Part shown: positions 35,710-47,029 of the stretch, piece after piece
Position numbering within the stretch: the stretch's first letter is position 1
Layout of the letters: each line of letters opens with the position of its first letter
Source: Dromaius novaehollandiae
Lineage: Eukaryota; Chordata; Aves; Casuariiformes; Dromaiidae
Direction of reading: 5' to 3'
DNA length: 64,000 nucleotides
Assembly (NCBI RefSeq): GCF_036370855.1
Contig: NC_088106.1
Location: forward strand, 35,912,501 to 35,976,500
Notes under the pieces: model-generated
Told to the model about the DNA's origin: nothing
Database searches by the model: none
Seen by the model: the letters and a program-made list of their open reading frames with translations, nothing else
Made by a program: the position numbers and the translations under genes

Positions 35710-36432
35710 CTCCTCGCCAGAAACTCCTTCTACAACTTGTGGAAACCGGAGGTGACGCGAGTGGAGCTCCTCAAGGACGCAAGGTGCAAGTGGGAGGTGC
35801 TGGAGCGGCTGTATGCCCATGCCCCCAGGAGGGAGCGGGAGGTGGGAAGAGGCAAGAGAGTCCCGGGAGCGCTGCAGGAGGAGCAAGCGGACTGGCCCAG
35901 TGAGGAAGAGCACACTGATGAAGAGCTTCTGCAAGGGGAGGAGCTAGAGGGAAAGCCCTCCCTGTGCATGACCTGGGTCAGACCTAGCCTCAGGAGCCTC
36001 TTCACAGACACAGAGACGTGCCCCCAGAAGGTGCCCTGCTCTCCCAACGGCAAGGCCAGAGACGCTACCGGGGAGGCAACGGGCGACCTGCAGAGCACGC
36101 CTCTCGCCCCAGCAGTGCCCAGAGGAGCCGAGGCAGCGGCACCTGCTTTGGCCGATGGCTTTCAGGACGCGGGGGACAGCGCGTCTCTCGCCCCATCAGC
36201 ATTTCTGAGCGCAGGAACGAAGCCGGAGGAGGCCTCCCCCGCAGCCAGCATCCCTCCGGATGTGGGGGAAAATGCACCTCTGACTCCATCAGTTCCTGCA
36301 GAAGCTGTGCCACAGGCCTCTCCCTTGGCCGCAGGCACTTGGGCTGAGAGCAACAGCCTGCCTCTCCAACAGCCTTTGCCCAAGGAAACACCACCAGCGA
36401 CCTCTGCCTTGGCTGGAGGCCCTCCTCACCAG
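35710..36432 (+). CDS. Unrecognised five-exon gene, fourth exon
   Basis: The acceptor cccctctcctttcag and donor CAG|gtgagc enclose 723 nt, 241 codons, phase 0. It begins with an ordered-looking stretch (LLARNSFYNLWKPEVTRVEL, then KDARCKWEVLERLYAHAP), passes through an acidic segment (EEEHTDEELLQGEELEG) and ends in about 100 residues of Ala/Pro/Ser-rich sequence with loosely repeated units around Leu-Ala-Pro-Ser. Confidence 0.7.
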
Positions 36433-37006
36433 GTGAGCAACGAGCACGCCATTGGCACCCATGATGAGAGGGAGCTGCTGTGTCAGCTACGTCTGGGGTG
36501 TGCAGCGTGGGGGCAGAGAGCTGCCCCATCGCGTGGCACCCCCCGGCCATGGTGCCAAGCGGTCACCCCCAGCCATTTATCCTCTGCAGTATCTCCCATG
36601 GGGGAGATGCCTGCTCCTCTCTGTTTCAAAGTGCCAAAGGCACAGGGCTGACGTGCCCTCCACCCCTTGTGCTGCGTTCAGCCCTGGGGCATGGAGGCTG
36701 AGCGAGGAGGGGAGGGGCGGCCCCAGCAGCAGCCCCCTCCCACACCCGGTGAGCGACCCCCACTTCTGCCATGCACCCGGCCGCCTCCATTCGCCGCTGC
36801 CCGTCGCGGCCCCCAGCCAGCCCAGCCCTGCTGCTACGGCCTTGTGCCATTGCTGTGCCAGCCGCAGCTCCCTCCCCTTGGGACTCGCAGCTGGTGGCAG
36901 CATCCCCCGACCCCAAGCCCTTTCCCCCGTCCATCCCGGGGCACCAGTATCCTGAGCATCGCCAGCTGATGGCACGCGGGTGTGTGTTCTTGCTCTGCCC
37001 ATGCAG

Positions 37007-37528
37007 GTTGCCTCTGAGCCCAAAGGCGAGCAGAAGTCATCCTCTTCCTTCAGGCACACACCAGAGGCTGACCCAGGTACGTACCCAAGTCAAGAGCCCT
37101 TCTGGGGACGGGGGGCCTGTGCCGGCACAGCAAGGGGCACCGAGGCCGGCAGCAGGAAGCCCTCGGGAGCTGGCTGTGCCGAGGCCACGACCCCGCGGGA
37201 AAGCCCTTGGTGGCAGGGGACAGGCAGGTGCCGGTCCTGCGCCCTCGCTGCCCCTCACACGCGGCTCTCCTTCCCGCCACAGGCAACGCCACCCTCCCGC
37301 ATGCTGCAGCGCCCAGGCGATGGCCCTCACGGCTCAGCACAGCACTTCGGGCTCTGCGCAGAGCTTTCTGCTGCCGCTGTGTCACGGGGCAGCGAGAGGA
37401 ACGGCGTGCAGGTGCAAGTGCCGGGCAGGTCCCCTGAGATCGGGGCTGGCGCAGAGCAGAGAGCAAGAGCGACGGAGATGCTGTCCTGGGTGCTACAGAA
37501 ATGCTGCCACAGCTCTCACAAGCCCTAG
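37007..37528 (+). CDS. Unrecognised five-exon gene, last exon
   Basis: The acceptor ctctgcccatgcag opens a frame in phase 0 with exon four and runs 173 codons to a TAG at 37526-37528. A possible internal intron (donor at 37077, acceptor at 37281) would change the frame and end early at 37437, so I prefer the unspliced form. The C-terminal end, RATEMLSWVLQKCCHSS, looks like an amphipathic helix. With the other four exons the product is at least about 1157 residues. Confidence 0.6.
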   Translation, partial: VASEPKGEQKSSSSFRHTPEADPGTYPSQEPFWGRGACAGTARGTEAGSRKPSGAGCAEATTPRESPWWQGTGRCRSCALAAPHTRLSFPPQATPPSRMLQRPGDGPHGSAQHFGLCAELSAAAVSRGSERNGVQVQVPGRSPEIGAGAEQRARATEMLSWVLQKCCHSSHKP

Positions 37529-37553
37529 CCGGTGACAGCCATTGCCTGCTTCG

Positions 37554-37559
37554 AATAAA
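37554..37559 (+). terminator. Polyadenylation signal AATAAA
   Basis: Canonical hexamer 25 bp after the stop codon of the five-exon gene. The close position supports the choice of last exon. Confidence 0.7.
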
Positions 37560-37684
37560 AAACCCTGGGAAGCTTTTTCTGCCCATGTTACTTGGTGTTG
37601 GGCACATCTCCAGAGGAAAACTAGTGCAGGCAACGCCAATAAAGCCAGTCAGGTCTGGAGGGAAACCCATTCAAGCAGTCAAAG

Positions 37685-37818
37685 AGTCCCAGAGCAGCTG
37701 GGGTGGGAAGGGGCTTCTGGAGGTCTCTGCTCCAAGCTCCTGCCGCAAGGGGTGGCAGCCAGAGGGGGTTTCCCAGGGCCTGGCAGAGCTCGGACTCTCT
37801 CTGTTGGAGCACCCTTAG
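37685..37818 (-). mobile_element. CR1 3' UTR fragment, antisense
   Basis: The words ggtgggaaggggcttctggaggtctctgctccaagctcctgc and cccagggcctggcagag follow the reverse complement of the CR1 3' region seen at 25690-25800. Confidence 0.55.
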
Positions 37819-38094
37819 GCTTCAAAGGCTTTTGGCACTCTCAGATGGGAATTTTCCCTGCTGCCCCTTGTGTCCTTGCCCCTCGTCCTGGCCCCAGGCA
37901 CCTCGCGGATGTGCTGGCTCCATCCTCTGGCTCCATCCTCTCCCCACCCTGCCCTTGGCAGCTGCAGGCAGCAGCCAGATCCCCCTGCACCTTCCCTTCT
38001 CCCAGCTGAACACACCCAGTGCCCTTGGCCTCGCCTCATACGTCCCATGCTGCAGCTCCCCACCGGCTCGGGGGCCTCCGCTGGGCTCGCGCCA

Positions 38095-38653
38095 GTGTGT
38101 CTGTGTCTGTCTGGGGCTGGGTAGCCCAAACTGGACCCTATTCCCACACATGGTCTCTCCCAGGCCGAGCCAAGGGGAGCAATGCCTTCCCTCGCCCTGC
38201 TGGCTGCCCTCTGCTAACACAGCTGGGGTGCGGGGCCGGCCGTGCTGCCGGGTCACGCTGCTGCCTCCAGCTCCGCTTGTCCCCAGGATCTCCTACCTAC
38301 CTTGGGTACCCACCACCGCTGTGACCGTCCCCGAGTGCCCTGCCCCTTTGTGCTGGGAGCTTCCTCCAAAAGGGTCCTACCCCCACCCACTGCTGGGAGC
38401 TGCCTCTCACGGTGCCCTGCAGCCACAGGCTGTTTCTAGCCAGGCCGCTTTCCGGCCCAGGCACCACCACAGCAACAGCCACAGCAGTCTCAACTCATCT
38501 GTTATGCTGTTCTGCGCAGCAGCACTTCCCTGGCCTCTGTGCAGGGCCAAACTGAGACTTAGGCATGGCCATCCTGGCTCTGCATGGCCTCACTGGCCAT
38601 CCCAGGGCCTGACACACGGCTCTGCTGCAACCCCAGCTGCCCTTCTGCCCCCA
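38095..38653. repeat. Duplicated segment B, right copy
   Basis: About 98% identical to 29883-30441 in the same orientation. The similarity ends abruptly at gccccca on the right and gtgtgtctgtg on the left. With the left copy it brackets the five-exon gene. Confidence 0.95.
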
Positions 38654-39099
38654 TAGCACAGCAAAACACCCATTATGTACCAGTTACTACCCCAAAAGAA
38701 CACTACCTTCTGCCCATGTATTACCTACACCCAGCCTACGACACTTAGGAAGTGGAGAACAGCCCGGAATTCTTGGCAACATTTTCTAATGGGAGCATTG
38801 CATGGGAGCAGCGATCACGGAGCTGAGGACAGCAGGGCCTCCTGTGCCATCAGGGTGAGAGGCCTTCCCACAACTCGGCAGTCAGCAAACGCTCTGCACA
38901 GCCAGGACAACAACCCTTCTCCTAGTTCAGGGTTTGACCTGCTGCAGCTCCGGCAGGAAGCAGCCCCATCGCCAGCACCACTGCCCCGCCCCAGCGGGAG
39001 GGCACCCGCCCGCATCTGAACACACCCACAGCCCCCCCCCACCCGTCCCCAACCCCGACCCAGATGCACCCGCCCGCTTCCTCCTCTCCTTTCCTCCCT

Positions 39100-39335
39100 C
39101 CTCTTCTCTCCCCCAGGTCAGGCCCCACCCCTTCCTCCCCTCCCCGAGGACCCTGCATGCTGGACTCTGATTGGTTGATAGAGCTGTCAGTCCCACCCAG
39201 ACCCGCCCACCTCCTCTTGCCGGCCAACAGCAGGGCCGCACTGGGGGTGTTGCCATGGCAATGCTGTGGCCACGTGACCCGGTGGCGACCCCTCCCCTGG
39301 GCGGGACGGCGCCATCTTAGTGGCGGCTGCGGGGT
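39100..39335 (+). promoter_or_regulatory. CpG-island promoter, plus strand
   Basis: In order: a pyrimidine tract, inverted CCAAT (ATTGG at 39170-39174), CACGTG E-box (39271-39276) and a YY1-like GCCATCTT (39311-39318), then GGG|gtgagag, a possible first-exon donor at 39334. YY1 sites are often found just downstream of the start in TATA-less promoters. The paralogous module at 3265-3490 has the same order; spacing is 97 against 99 bp and 35 against 32 bp. USF/MITF-type factors and NF-Y are expected binders by motif. Confidence 0.65.
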
Positions 39336-39830
39336 GAGAGGCCCCTCGAGCGCTGACGAGCTGCTGCTCCAGGCTGAGGCGCATCGAAATGCGGTTCGTG
39401 CGTGGGGCGAGTCCGGACACGGGGGCAGAGGGACCGCAGCCTGCCCCGAGGAGTCCTGACGTTCCTGCAGTTCTGCCTGCGGCCTCCTTCCCGACGCGGC
39501 CCTCGGGCAGCCCAGGCTGGCGCTGTCTCCTGGGGGAGCTGCAGCGTGGGGCCGCCGCGGGGTGGCCTGTCCGACGTGTGCCGCCATGGAGCAACGCCCG
39601 CGGTTTGCACCCCAGTTAGGAACAGAGAGCCGCTGGGTCTGGGGGAGGCTGTTAGCTGCAGAGGACTTCCTGCTGTCCTGCAGAGCAGTTCAAGTGCTGT
39701 TAACGTCTGCCATAATTTCTTTCTCATGTCTGACTATGACCTTTAGAATTTCTCTTTTTCTCCTACAAAAGTGGATTTTTCACTGTATTCGGGGGAGGGA
39801 AAATGAACCTCAGTGCAGTGTGTGATTGCA
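39336..39830 (+). other. CpG-rich 5' region with a short ORF in good Kozak context
   Basis: CpG density stays high to about 39610. An ATG at 39586 in the strong context gccgccATGg opens 79 codons (MEQRPRFAPQLGTESRW..) to 39825, with two hydrophobic stretches and no recognised family. It could be a start exon, an upstream ORF or chance. Confidence 0.3.
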
Positions 39831-40028
39831 GAGTCTCAAGCACTTGTTCTTAAACCGCTCTGTACAAAGCAAACATTTGAACTAACTTTCTTTTAGTTTT
39901 GAAGAACCTGGCTAAGTGTTAATTTGACTCTGTCGTTATGTGAAGTCCACACTGAGATGTCCTGCTGCTTGTATGCATTGTGTCCAACCTTTTTTGACAC
40001 TTGGTTTTCTTTGCTCTTGTGTGTGCAG

Positions 40029-40150
40029 CTTTCTGTCAGTCCCACAGAAGCAGTATAGCAAGCCAGCAGATGATGTGAAGGTGATGGAAGATCTTGTGTT
40101 GTTTGGTGATGCAGAGAAGTTTAAACATTCATTTATCTTACCCTTTCTGT
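40029..40150 (+). CDS. Probable internal exon of the gene driven from 39.3 kb
   Basis: A good acceptor (ctttgctcttgtgtgtgcag) and a consensus donor (TGT|gtaagtag) enclose 122 nt. One frame is open and protein-like (VPQKQYSKPADDVKVMEDLV, then LFGDAEKFKHSF). I cannot name the gene. The donor end is where duplicated segment A begins, so the copy at 26052 kept only the last 16 nt of this exon with its donor and intron. Confidence 0.5.
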
Positions 40151-41983
40151 GTAAGTAGTATATTTCGCACAGCAGAGTAATGCTTCTAATGTAGCTGAAA
40201 TAACTTCTTTCACAGAGTACCACGGTCTGAGAAAACGTTCATTTTTCCTCTCTAATTACAATTTACATATTGATAGGTATGACCATGCTAGAGGCATGCT
40301 CTGAGCAGGGAGGACATAGCTTCTTCCTCAGAAAATGTGAAATAACGGTGAGCAGTCAGTATATAGGCTTTATGCTGCATTCTCTGAATTGCCTTTTTGT
40401 GATTTTTGTATAGATACTCTGCTTACAAACAGCTGTTTCAGGACTTGTTTTTCCACTTTAAAACTTATCAGAAATAATGGCTGGGGTTGAAATATGCAAG
40501 AAGACTGTGTGATGCCTTCCATTGCCTAGGCACAACTAAGCTGTTAAGCTTTTGTGATTTTACTCCTCAGCTCCTGAATCTTATTGTTCCACATGCACAA
40601 AAGAATGATGTTTGCCTGGGCAGTGTGGTTAGCCTACAGGCTCAAAGGCACTGCTTAGCGTCCTGTGCTTGTCCCTGTGGCTGAGATTTGGATTCCCATT
40701 TGCCTGTTTTTCCTTGACATCTCCTCACCTCCCAAAGAATCTCCTGGGTGCTGTAGTTTAGTTGCCTGTTACAGGCAAAAGGATCCCAGAATCATTTTTA
40801 TAAATTGACTTAAGCTCCTTTGTAATATACTCCCTTCATTGAGAGTCACTTCCAGGATTTCCTTTTTAGGGAACTGCATTTATTGGGGGCAAGTTTATGA
40901 GTATTTGTTCTTGTACCAGCATTACTTGTGGGCGTAACTGGTTCTCTGTCCCTAGAGCAACTTCTATTATATGTAACAATCATATTTCCTCTGTCTTAGT
41001 TTTGCTATGTCAAATTACATTCTCCTAGTGTGCTTTTGAATGATTGGCACTTTGTTTTTGGAGCATCTTCATAGCTTGCCTTTGTCACTTTTCGTTTGAA
41101 TCTCAGTTCCCTTTTTTCAAATGAGACCAGAATTGCTCACGCTATTTTGTATGATATCTCTCAAGTGACAGTATGAACAGTTCTGTGGCTGCTGAGGAAC
41201 TATTGCTTTTTTCATGATTCTACTGGTGGATTAGTAGTTGATGATTAGCTGATACGCTCCGTTTTGTATCTGGATAAGAATTTGCAGCAACCTCCACATT
41301 TACTGAGCCTTGGTTTAGAGCAGAAATTCTTGTGCTGCTGCATTTTTGTACTGAGGATTTAGTCAGTAGGTGCTGCTGTCAGTGCCGGCCTGGAATTCAG
41401 AGCTCTCCTCTGGGCACTCAGTGGGAAATAATGTGGGAATGAGGGTAATTGGTGAAAGGCTCTAGCAACTTTGCTTGCTGTGAGGGAAGAACCTTAACGG
41501 CTTTCAGGAGAATGCTCTTTGTGATTAAGGGAATAAGTTCAGCATATGATCTTTAGAGCCACTTTCTGAATGGATCTGAGTGGGGTAAGGCTGTATTTCA
41601 GGACGGAAGAGGATGTTGCAGTAGTTGAGCTCATCATGCCTTGAGGAAGAGATGTAATTATGCAATAGCTCGTGAAGGCAGTACCTCACTCATGTTCTGC
41701 AGCCTGTGCAAGACTTGAACAAGGGGCATAAGAATGTATAAAAAGGTTCAAGCCAAAAACTATATGCCTCGTAATTATCCTCCTGCGTGCATCATAATTA
41801 ATTGAAGCTCTCTCAGGAGTGCCCTTCTCGATCTGTCCTGCTGTTTTGGTCACATCTGTGAACATGAAGTTCAGAGGAAATCAGGGGGAATAGATTCACA
41901 AATACAGTTACTTTGCAAGGCTCTGGCATACTGTGTGCCAAAATCAAGCTGCATATAAGTACCAGGTGCTTTTCTAATCACTC
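40135..41983. repeat. Duplicated segment A, right copy
   Basis: Homologous to 26052-28158. It has the empty site of the short LTR at 40882-40887. The match ends exactly where the proviral 3' LTR starts. Confidence 0.95.
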
Positions 41984-42717
41984 TGTTATGGAAATTAGGC
42001 TTGTCGGCCACCATAACAGGGCTCGACCCTAGGTTCCCGCAAGTACAGTTCAGAGCCAATCAGAATCAAAGCAAATTAAATAATTAAATTTTAATCACGC
42101 ACGTGCCGTAATTACAGCTCGAGCTGGGTGCCTCCAAAGAGGAACCCCAACAGAAAAAATCCTGGGCAATTATAGTTTTTTCAACTTAAGTTTCCCACCC
42201 CTCACGCAGTAGTTAGACCAATAGTAATTTTTAGATCTGGGTTCTCCTGCTCCTCATTGGATCTCACTGATGTTCCTAGGTAAGCTGTTTTTCTCCTTAT
42301 CTTTATTTTTTGCGGTCTCTGCTGACGGTTGTACCTTTATTTTGGTTGGGTCTTACTGTTTTCTCTCAAGGTCCTGAGGAGGAGGAGGAGGTGATTCTAA
42401 ATCATAACAATTAACACTGCCCCAGCAGTGAGCTAAGGCTTTGCCCCTCAAGGTCCTAATGCCCTGCACTGGTCTTATTTCAAAGCCTTGACACCCTCCC
42501 TTTTGGAGTGTGAGACGCAGGAACGCAGACTGCTTGTAACTTCCTTATCTTCCCAGCTGGAACCAGCTCTGAGGCGCTTTTCTTCCTGGACTAAGTAAAA
42601 GTTCATTATTTTATCTAAGTGCGGCCTAAGGCTTCAGCAAATTCAGCTACTCATGCTAAGCAAGTTTTAGAGAAGTTGTGCTAAGCAGCTACAGTTTCAG
42701 TTTGCTATTCCTTAACA
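41984..42717 (-). mobile_element. 3' LTR of a minus-strand provirus
   Basis: Starts tgttatgg and ends ccttaaca on plus, so the ends form the TGTTA/TAACA inverted repeat. Its middle is similar to the solo LTRs at 9936 and 19492 (gagctgggtgcctcc, gcggcctaaggcttcagcaaat). On the minus strand the polypurine tract AAAGGGGGGAC (42718-42728) directly precedes it, fixing the orientation. Confidence 0.9.
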
Positions 42718-43195
42718 GTCCCCCCTTTGTTTTTATTAAGCATCCCTGCTAATGCTTTAAACAGAGTTCTCGAAGCCTTTTGAGGCGTACTATCACTTTC
42801 CATAATCTTATGTATAATATAATCATAAGTAATAGGCATAACAGTTAACACAACTACTACTGGGTGCAACACATGATTATAAATCCCTGTTGCAGTTGGT
42901 GACCATCCTAGAAGAATTTGCCAGCCATGATGCTCTCTGTCCTTCTTTACCCTTTCCAAGATGTGGTGTATCTCTTCCGCATCATGATGAATGGTGATGA
43001 GAGGTTTTTTTTTTTTTGTCCATTGTTTCGGGCGAGTTCTAGCAGTCGACGCAGGTCATCATGTTGTAGTAGTTTCTTCACCAGTGTGAGATTCATTCCA
43101 ATGGGGGTAGGTAGTAAATTTTGAATTAATGTATAATTAGATTGTAACAATTGATAAGATCTAATAGGAGCTGAATAATTAAAGTCGCATCCCAT
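42718..43195 (-). pseudogene. Env transmembrane-subunit remnant of the provirus
   Basis: Two overlapping minus-strand frames (42947-43195 and 42718-42959) resemble the end of a retroviral Env transmembrane protein: a helical region, then GWSPTATGIYNHVLHP next to a hydrophobic membrane-spanning stretch and a short tail just before the polypurine tract. A frameshift separates them, and the surface subunit and the remainder of env are missing. It cannot make an Env protein. Confidence 0.55.
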
Positions 43196-43561
43196 AATTT
43201 TGGGTAAAGTTACAAATACAAATATTTGAGTAATTAATTACTTGTATCTACAACAATGTTATCTATGAATATAAGATTACAAAATGTTCTTACACATACA
43301 CATCCTTTTTTAACATATACAAGTACAGTTCAACTCAAACAGCAAAATAAGGTGGTGTGGATTGGTATCATTGAGCGTTTGTTTATTTATTTATTTTAAA
43401 GATTTTCAAGCCTTTTTTGCATACTTAGAACATACTGGATTAGTCGTTCATCTCTGTCTAACAGGCTGGTCTTAGCTGGAATAGTAAGTGCCTGGTATCG
43501 CTAAATGTCTCCCCAAAAGAATCTCTGCTGGTGTTAGTCCTATGGGTTGCCGTGGGGCATT

Positions 43562-44755
43562 TCAAACATCCCATAGAGCTAAGTTTAATGCTTCTGGCCA
43601 TTTTAGGCTAGCATGTGTGCATATTCTTGTTCTTTTTTCTTTTAATGTTCTATTCATTCTTTCTACTTGTCCTGAAGACTGAGGGTGATAAGGGGCATGT
43701 AGGTTTCTTTTTATTCCTAATGATTTATGTAATTGAGTGATGATGCTTGCCGTAAAATGGGAGCCCCTGTCTGAATCAATGGCTTCTGGGACCCCACACC
43801 TGAGTATGATTTCTTTCAGTAAGGCTTTCACTGCTCCCCCTGCATCAGCCTTTCTTGTTGGGAAAGCTTCTACCCAGCCTGATAACTGATCTACTCTCAC
43901 TAACAAGTGTTTATACCCATTGGCAGATGGCATACCCGCATAATCTATTTGTAGCCTTTGGAAAGGGAAGTAGGCCCATGGTCGTCCCCCTAACTCTGAG
44001 CTTGGTTGGCTACTTAAAGTCTTCTGGCAGGTCAGGCAGCTATTCATTATTCTTTTAGCAGCCGCATAAATTCCTGGAGCAGGCCATACTTTCTGTACCT
44101 GCTTAGCTATTGCCTCGGCTCCCCCATGAGCTGTATTGTGAAACCACCTAGCTATAGTAATTAAATATTTTTTTGGTAGAATTGGTTTTCCTCCACTTGT
44201 CCATATTCCATCATCATTTTGTTTTGCTTCCCACTGTTCCCATTGTTTTTTCTTTTCCATGGAGCAGTCCTTTTCATACATGGTTTTGGGGTCTATTAAA
44301 TTTGGCCACTCACTTTGGTTCATCCTTGGAACTGCCCCCATACATTCTCTCAGAGGTTGTCGAGCTGCAGCCTTCGCAGCAGCGTCAGTTAATGTATTTC
44401 CTCTACTACTTTCTGTAGTGTCTTTAGTATGGGCTGGGCAGTGTATTACAGCAATTTCTTTGGGGCAGTTGAACTGCTTCCAGCAAATCACGTATTTCTT
44501 CTCCACTAGCTGATTTCTTTCCTGATGACAAAAAAATCCTTGTTCTTTCCATAACATCCCTGTTGCATCAAATACTCCAAATGCATATTTAGAATCAGTA
44601 CAGATATTTACCTGCAGCTTCTTACCAATTCTTGCTGCTTGGGTCAATGCTATTAATTCTGCTCCTTGAGCACTTACAGACGGAGACAAAGGATTGGCCT
44701 CAAGTACCTCAAAGATGTTAGTGACAGGATAACCTGAGTGGCGCCTTCCGTCCAA
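43562..44755 (-). pseudogene. Proviral pol: RNase H (rest) and integrase
   Basis: The frame carries the RNase H TDSKYAF block, then an integrase with an HHCC zinc-binding domain (NTAHGGAEAI, CLTCQ) and the catalytic core Asp-Asp-Glu (QIDYAG, DSDRGSHF, GQVERMN). It ends early at WDV-stop, losing the integrase C-terminal domain. In the proviral reading frame it is separated from the upstream RT frame only by an in-frame TGA directly after the RNase H FTDG. Together the features indicate a class I (gammaretrovirus-like) element. Confidence 0.9.
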
Positions 44756-44764
44756 ATAATAGGA

Positions 44765-45793
44765 TCATCCATCTGTAAACAGAACTAAGTCCGGGTTCTC
44801 CAAAGGTTCATCTTTAAGGTCCTCCCGGGGCTTGCTCGAGCCGACGATCACCTGCTCACAGGAATGATGCGGCTCTCCATCCTCCAGCAGAGGCAATAGC
44901 ATTGCTGGATTTAAGATATTGCATCTCTTTAAAGTCACATTATCTGCATGCAGTATTATCAGTGCATAGCGGTGAGCTCTCTGTGGGGATAGTGCTGGAG
45001 TTGCGTATTGTTTCATTAACAGTTCTACTTCATGTGGCACATACACAGTCAGTGAGTGACCCAAAACTTCAGGTCGTGTTTTTTCAAGAAGAGCTGCAGT
45101 AGCTGCTATTGCTCTGATGCATCCTGGAGTGCCTTTAGCTACCACGTCTAGCTGCGTGGAGTAATAGGCCACTGGTCTACGGTGAGGACCTAGTTTTGGG
45201 GTCAGTACCCCACTTGCTACTCCCTGTCGTTCATGGACAATTAATTCAAATGGTTTGCTATAATCTGGCAACCCTAGAGCAGGGGCTGAAACCAACACCT
45301 TTTTTACAGATGTAAAAGCTTTCTCCCTTTCTGGGCCCCAGGCCAAAGGCTCTATCTCCTCTTTTTTTGTTGCCTGCACTAAAGGCTTAGTAAGTTCTCC
45401 TAACCCAGGAATGCATGGTCGGCAAAATCCTACAGCTCCTAAAAATCCCCTAAGCTGTTTTTTTGTTACAGGACGAGGCATATCAAGAATTGTCTTTACT
45501 CGTTCCGGATAAACTAACCTGTGTCCTTCCTTTAAAATAAAACCCAAATATTTTACCTCTCGTCGACACAGCTGAAGCTTAGACAGAGATGCTTGATGCC
45601 CTTTTTCTGCAAGAGCATTACATAGAGAAATAGTGTCTTTTAAACATGTCTCATAATCTTTACCTGCTAATAACAAATCATCCACATAGTGTATTAACAC
45701 TGAATGTCCTGGAAGTTCGATATCTGAGGGATCATTTTTGAGTATACGCGAAAAAATAGTCGGAGACCCAGTAAATCCCTGCGGTAGTCTCAT
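44765..45793 (-). pseudogene. Proviral pol: reverse transcriptase
   Basis: Contains the LPQGF-type motif (MRLPQGFTGSP), the catalytic YVDD box (HYVDDLLLAG), thumb and connection sequence, and the start of RNase H up to FTDG, where a TGA interrupts. The beginning is missing: the frame shifts between 45794 and 45986, removing part of the fingers and the first catalytic Asp region from a continuous reading frame. Confidence 0.92.
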
Positions 45794-45986
45794 CCAAGTT
45801 AATTGTCGTCCCTTCCAAGTGAAAGCAAAGAGATCTTGGCTATCTTCAGCTATCGGTATACTAGAAAAAGGCTGCCGTTAGGTCAATCACGGTAAAATAA
45901 GTTGCCCAGTGAGGTATTTGTAATAACACGGTTGATGGGTCAGGAACTACTGGGTGTGGAGTAATTACATGTTGGTTTATAGCCCT

Positions 45987-46691
45987 TTAGTCTTGTACAA
46001 ACTGATACTCTGGATCACCATCAGAATCTTGCCTGTTCTTTTTAACTGGCAGAACTGGGGTGTTGTACAGGGATTCACAGACTCTAAGAATACCTAGTTT
46101 CAAATAATGATCAGTTTGTTTTTGGATACTCTTCTCTGCTTCCTTTGGGATAGGGTATTGTTTAACTGCGGGAGGCAATCCCCCCTTTGTTTTTATCGAG
46201 ACTGGACTAGCTGATTTCTGTAGTCCCACATCCATTCCTGAAGAGCTCCATAACTTTTTAGGAACTGATTCTAAACCTGTTAGAATCTGCAGATTAGTTG
46301 ACTCTGGTTCTGGTGTCTTAGCCAGAACACATGAACCCATAATTATTAATTTTATCCCTTCCGGCTGTAAACAGATCTGAGTATCCGAGGCTTGCAGGAG
46401 ATCTCTCCCTAAGAGGCAAGAGGGCGAGTCTGTGGAAATTATAAAACAGCCCCACACTCTTTTACCTCCAATAGTGGGCAATAAAGGCTTAGATAACATT
46501 TGTTCGCCTTTTCCCATTACTCCTCGCATCACTATTTTATCTGGTGACTTGCATCCTTTAGGCTCCAAATTTAAAAGGGAAAGGGTGGCTCCAGTATCCA
46601 CTAGAAAGGGAACTTCTAAACCTTCTGTATTTGCCATTACATGGCCCTCAAAATCCAAACCTATATCCCATAAATTTACCCCAATTTCCAC
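45987..46691 (-). pseudogene. Proviral protease and RT N-terminus
   Basis: An aspartic protease is marked by VPFLVDTGATLSLL and a later LLGRDLL; this is followed by the RT start (PVLPVKK). It is in the same frame as the upstream nucleocapsid ORF, separated by a TGA, which matches the gag-stop-pol arrangement of gammaretroviruses, where readthrough is used. A frameshift then breaks the link to the rest of RT. Confidence 0.9.
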
Positions 46692-46718
46692 AGTATTTTC
46701 TGAGTCTCCTATCTCCTG

Positions 46719-46991
46719 TCATTGTGGACTGACTGGGAATCGCCTGATCTCCTTCTTAGTGTTTGATTGTCTCATGCTGGCCCCTCTATTCCTAAATACA
46801 CGGGGCCTCACTGGGCATTCCTGCTTCCAGTGTCCTTGTTCCCTGCAATAATGACAAACATCATTAACTCTTGATTGTACAGCACGTTCACTTTGATTCC
46901 ATCTATCTCCCCTGGTTCTGCCGTGCCCCCTCCCCTTGCCAGCCTGGCATATGCTCTTTAAAATACTTAAAAGTGTGTCTTGTTGAGCCAA
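46719..46991 (-). pseudogene. Proviral gag end: nucleocapsid zinc knuckle
   Basis: One CCHC knuckle, CHYCREQGHWKQEC, in a basic Arg-rich setting, followed by TGA and the protease frame. Matrix, capsid, primer-binding site and 5' LTR are absent: recognisable viral sequence stops near 47000. Confidence 0.85.
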
Positions 46992-47029
46992 TCAGCTCTT
47001 ATTGTCCCTCCTGGTTTGTGTTAGGTTAT

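Noticed and set aside
37077-37280. Extra intron within the last exon of the five-exon gene
   Set aside because: Donor and acceptor look fair, but splicing would shift the frame and end early at 37437, whereas the unspliced frame runs to a stop followed by AATAAA.
38660-38800. Possible mitochondrial insertion
   Set aside because: The composition looked like heavy-strand-depleted mtDNA for a few dozen bases, but no mitochondrial coding frame could be followed.
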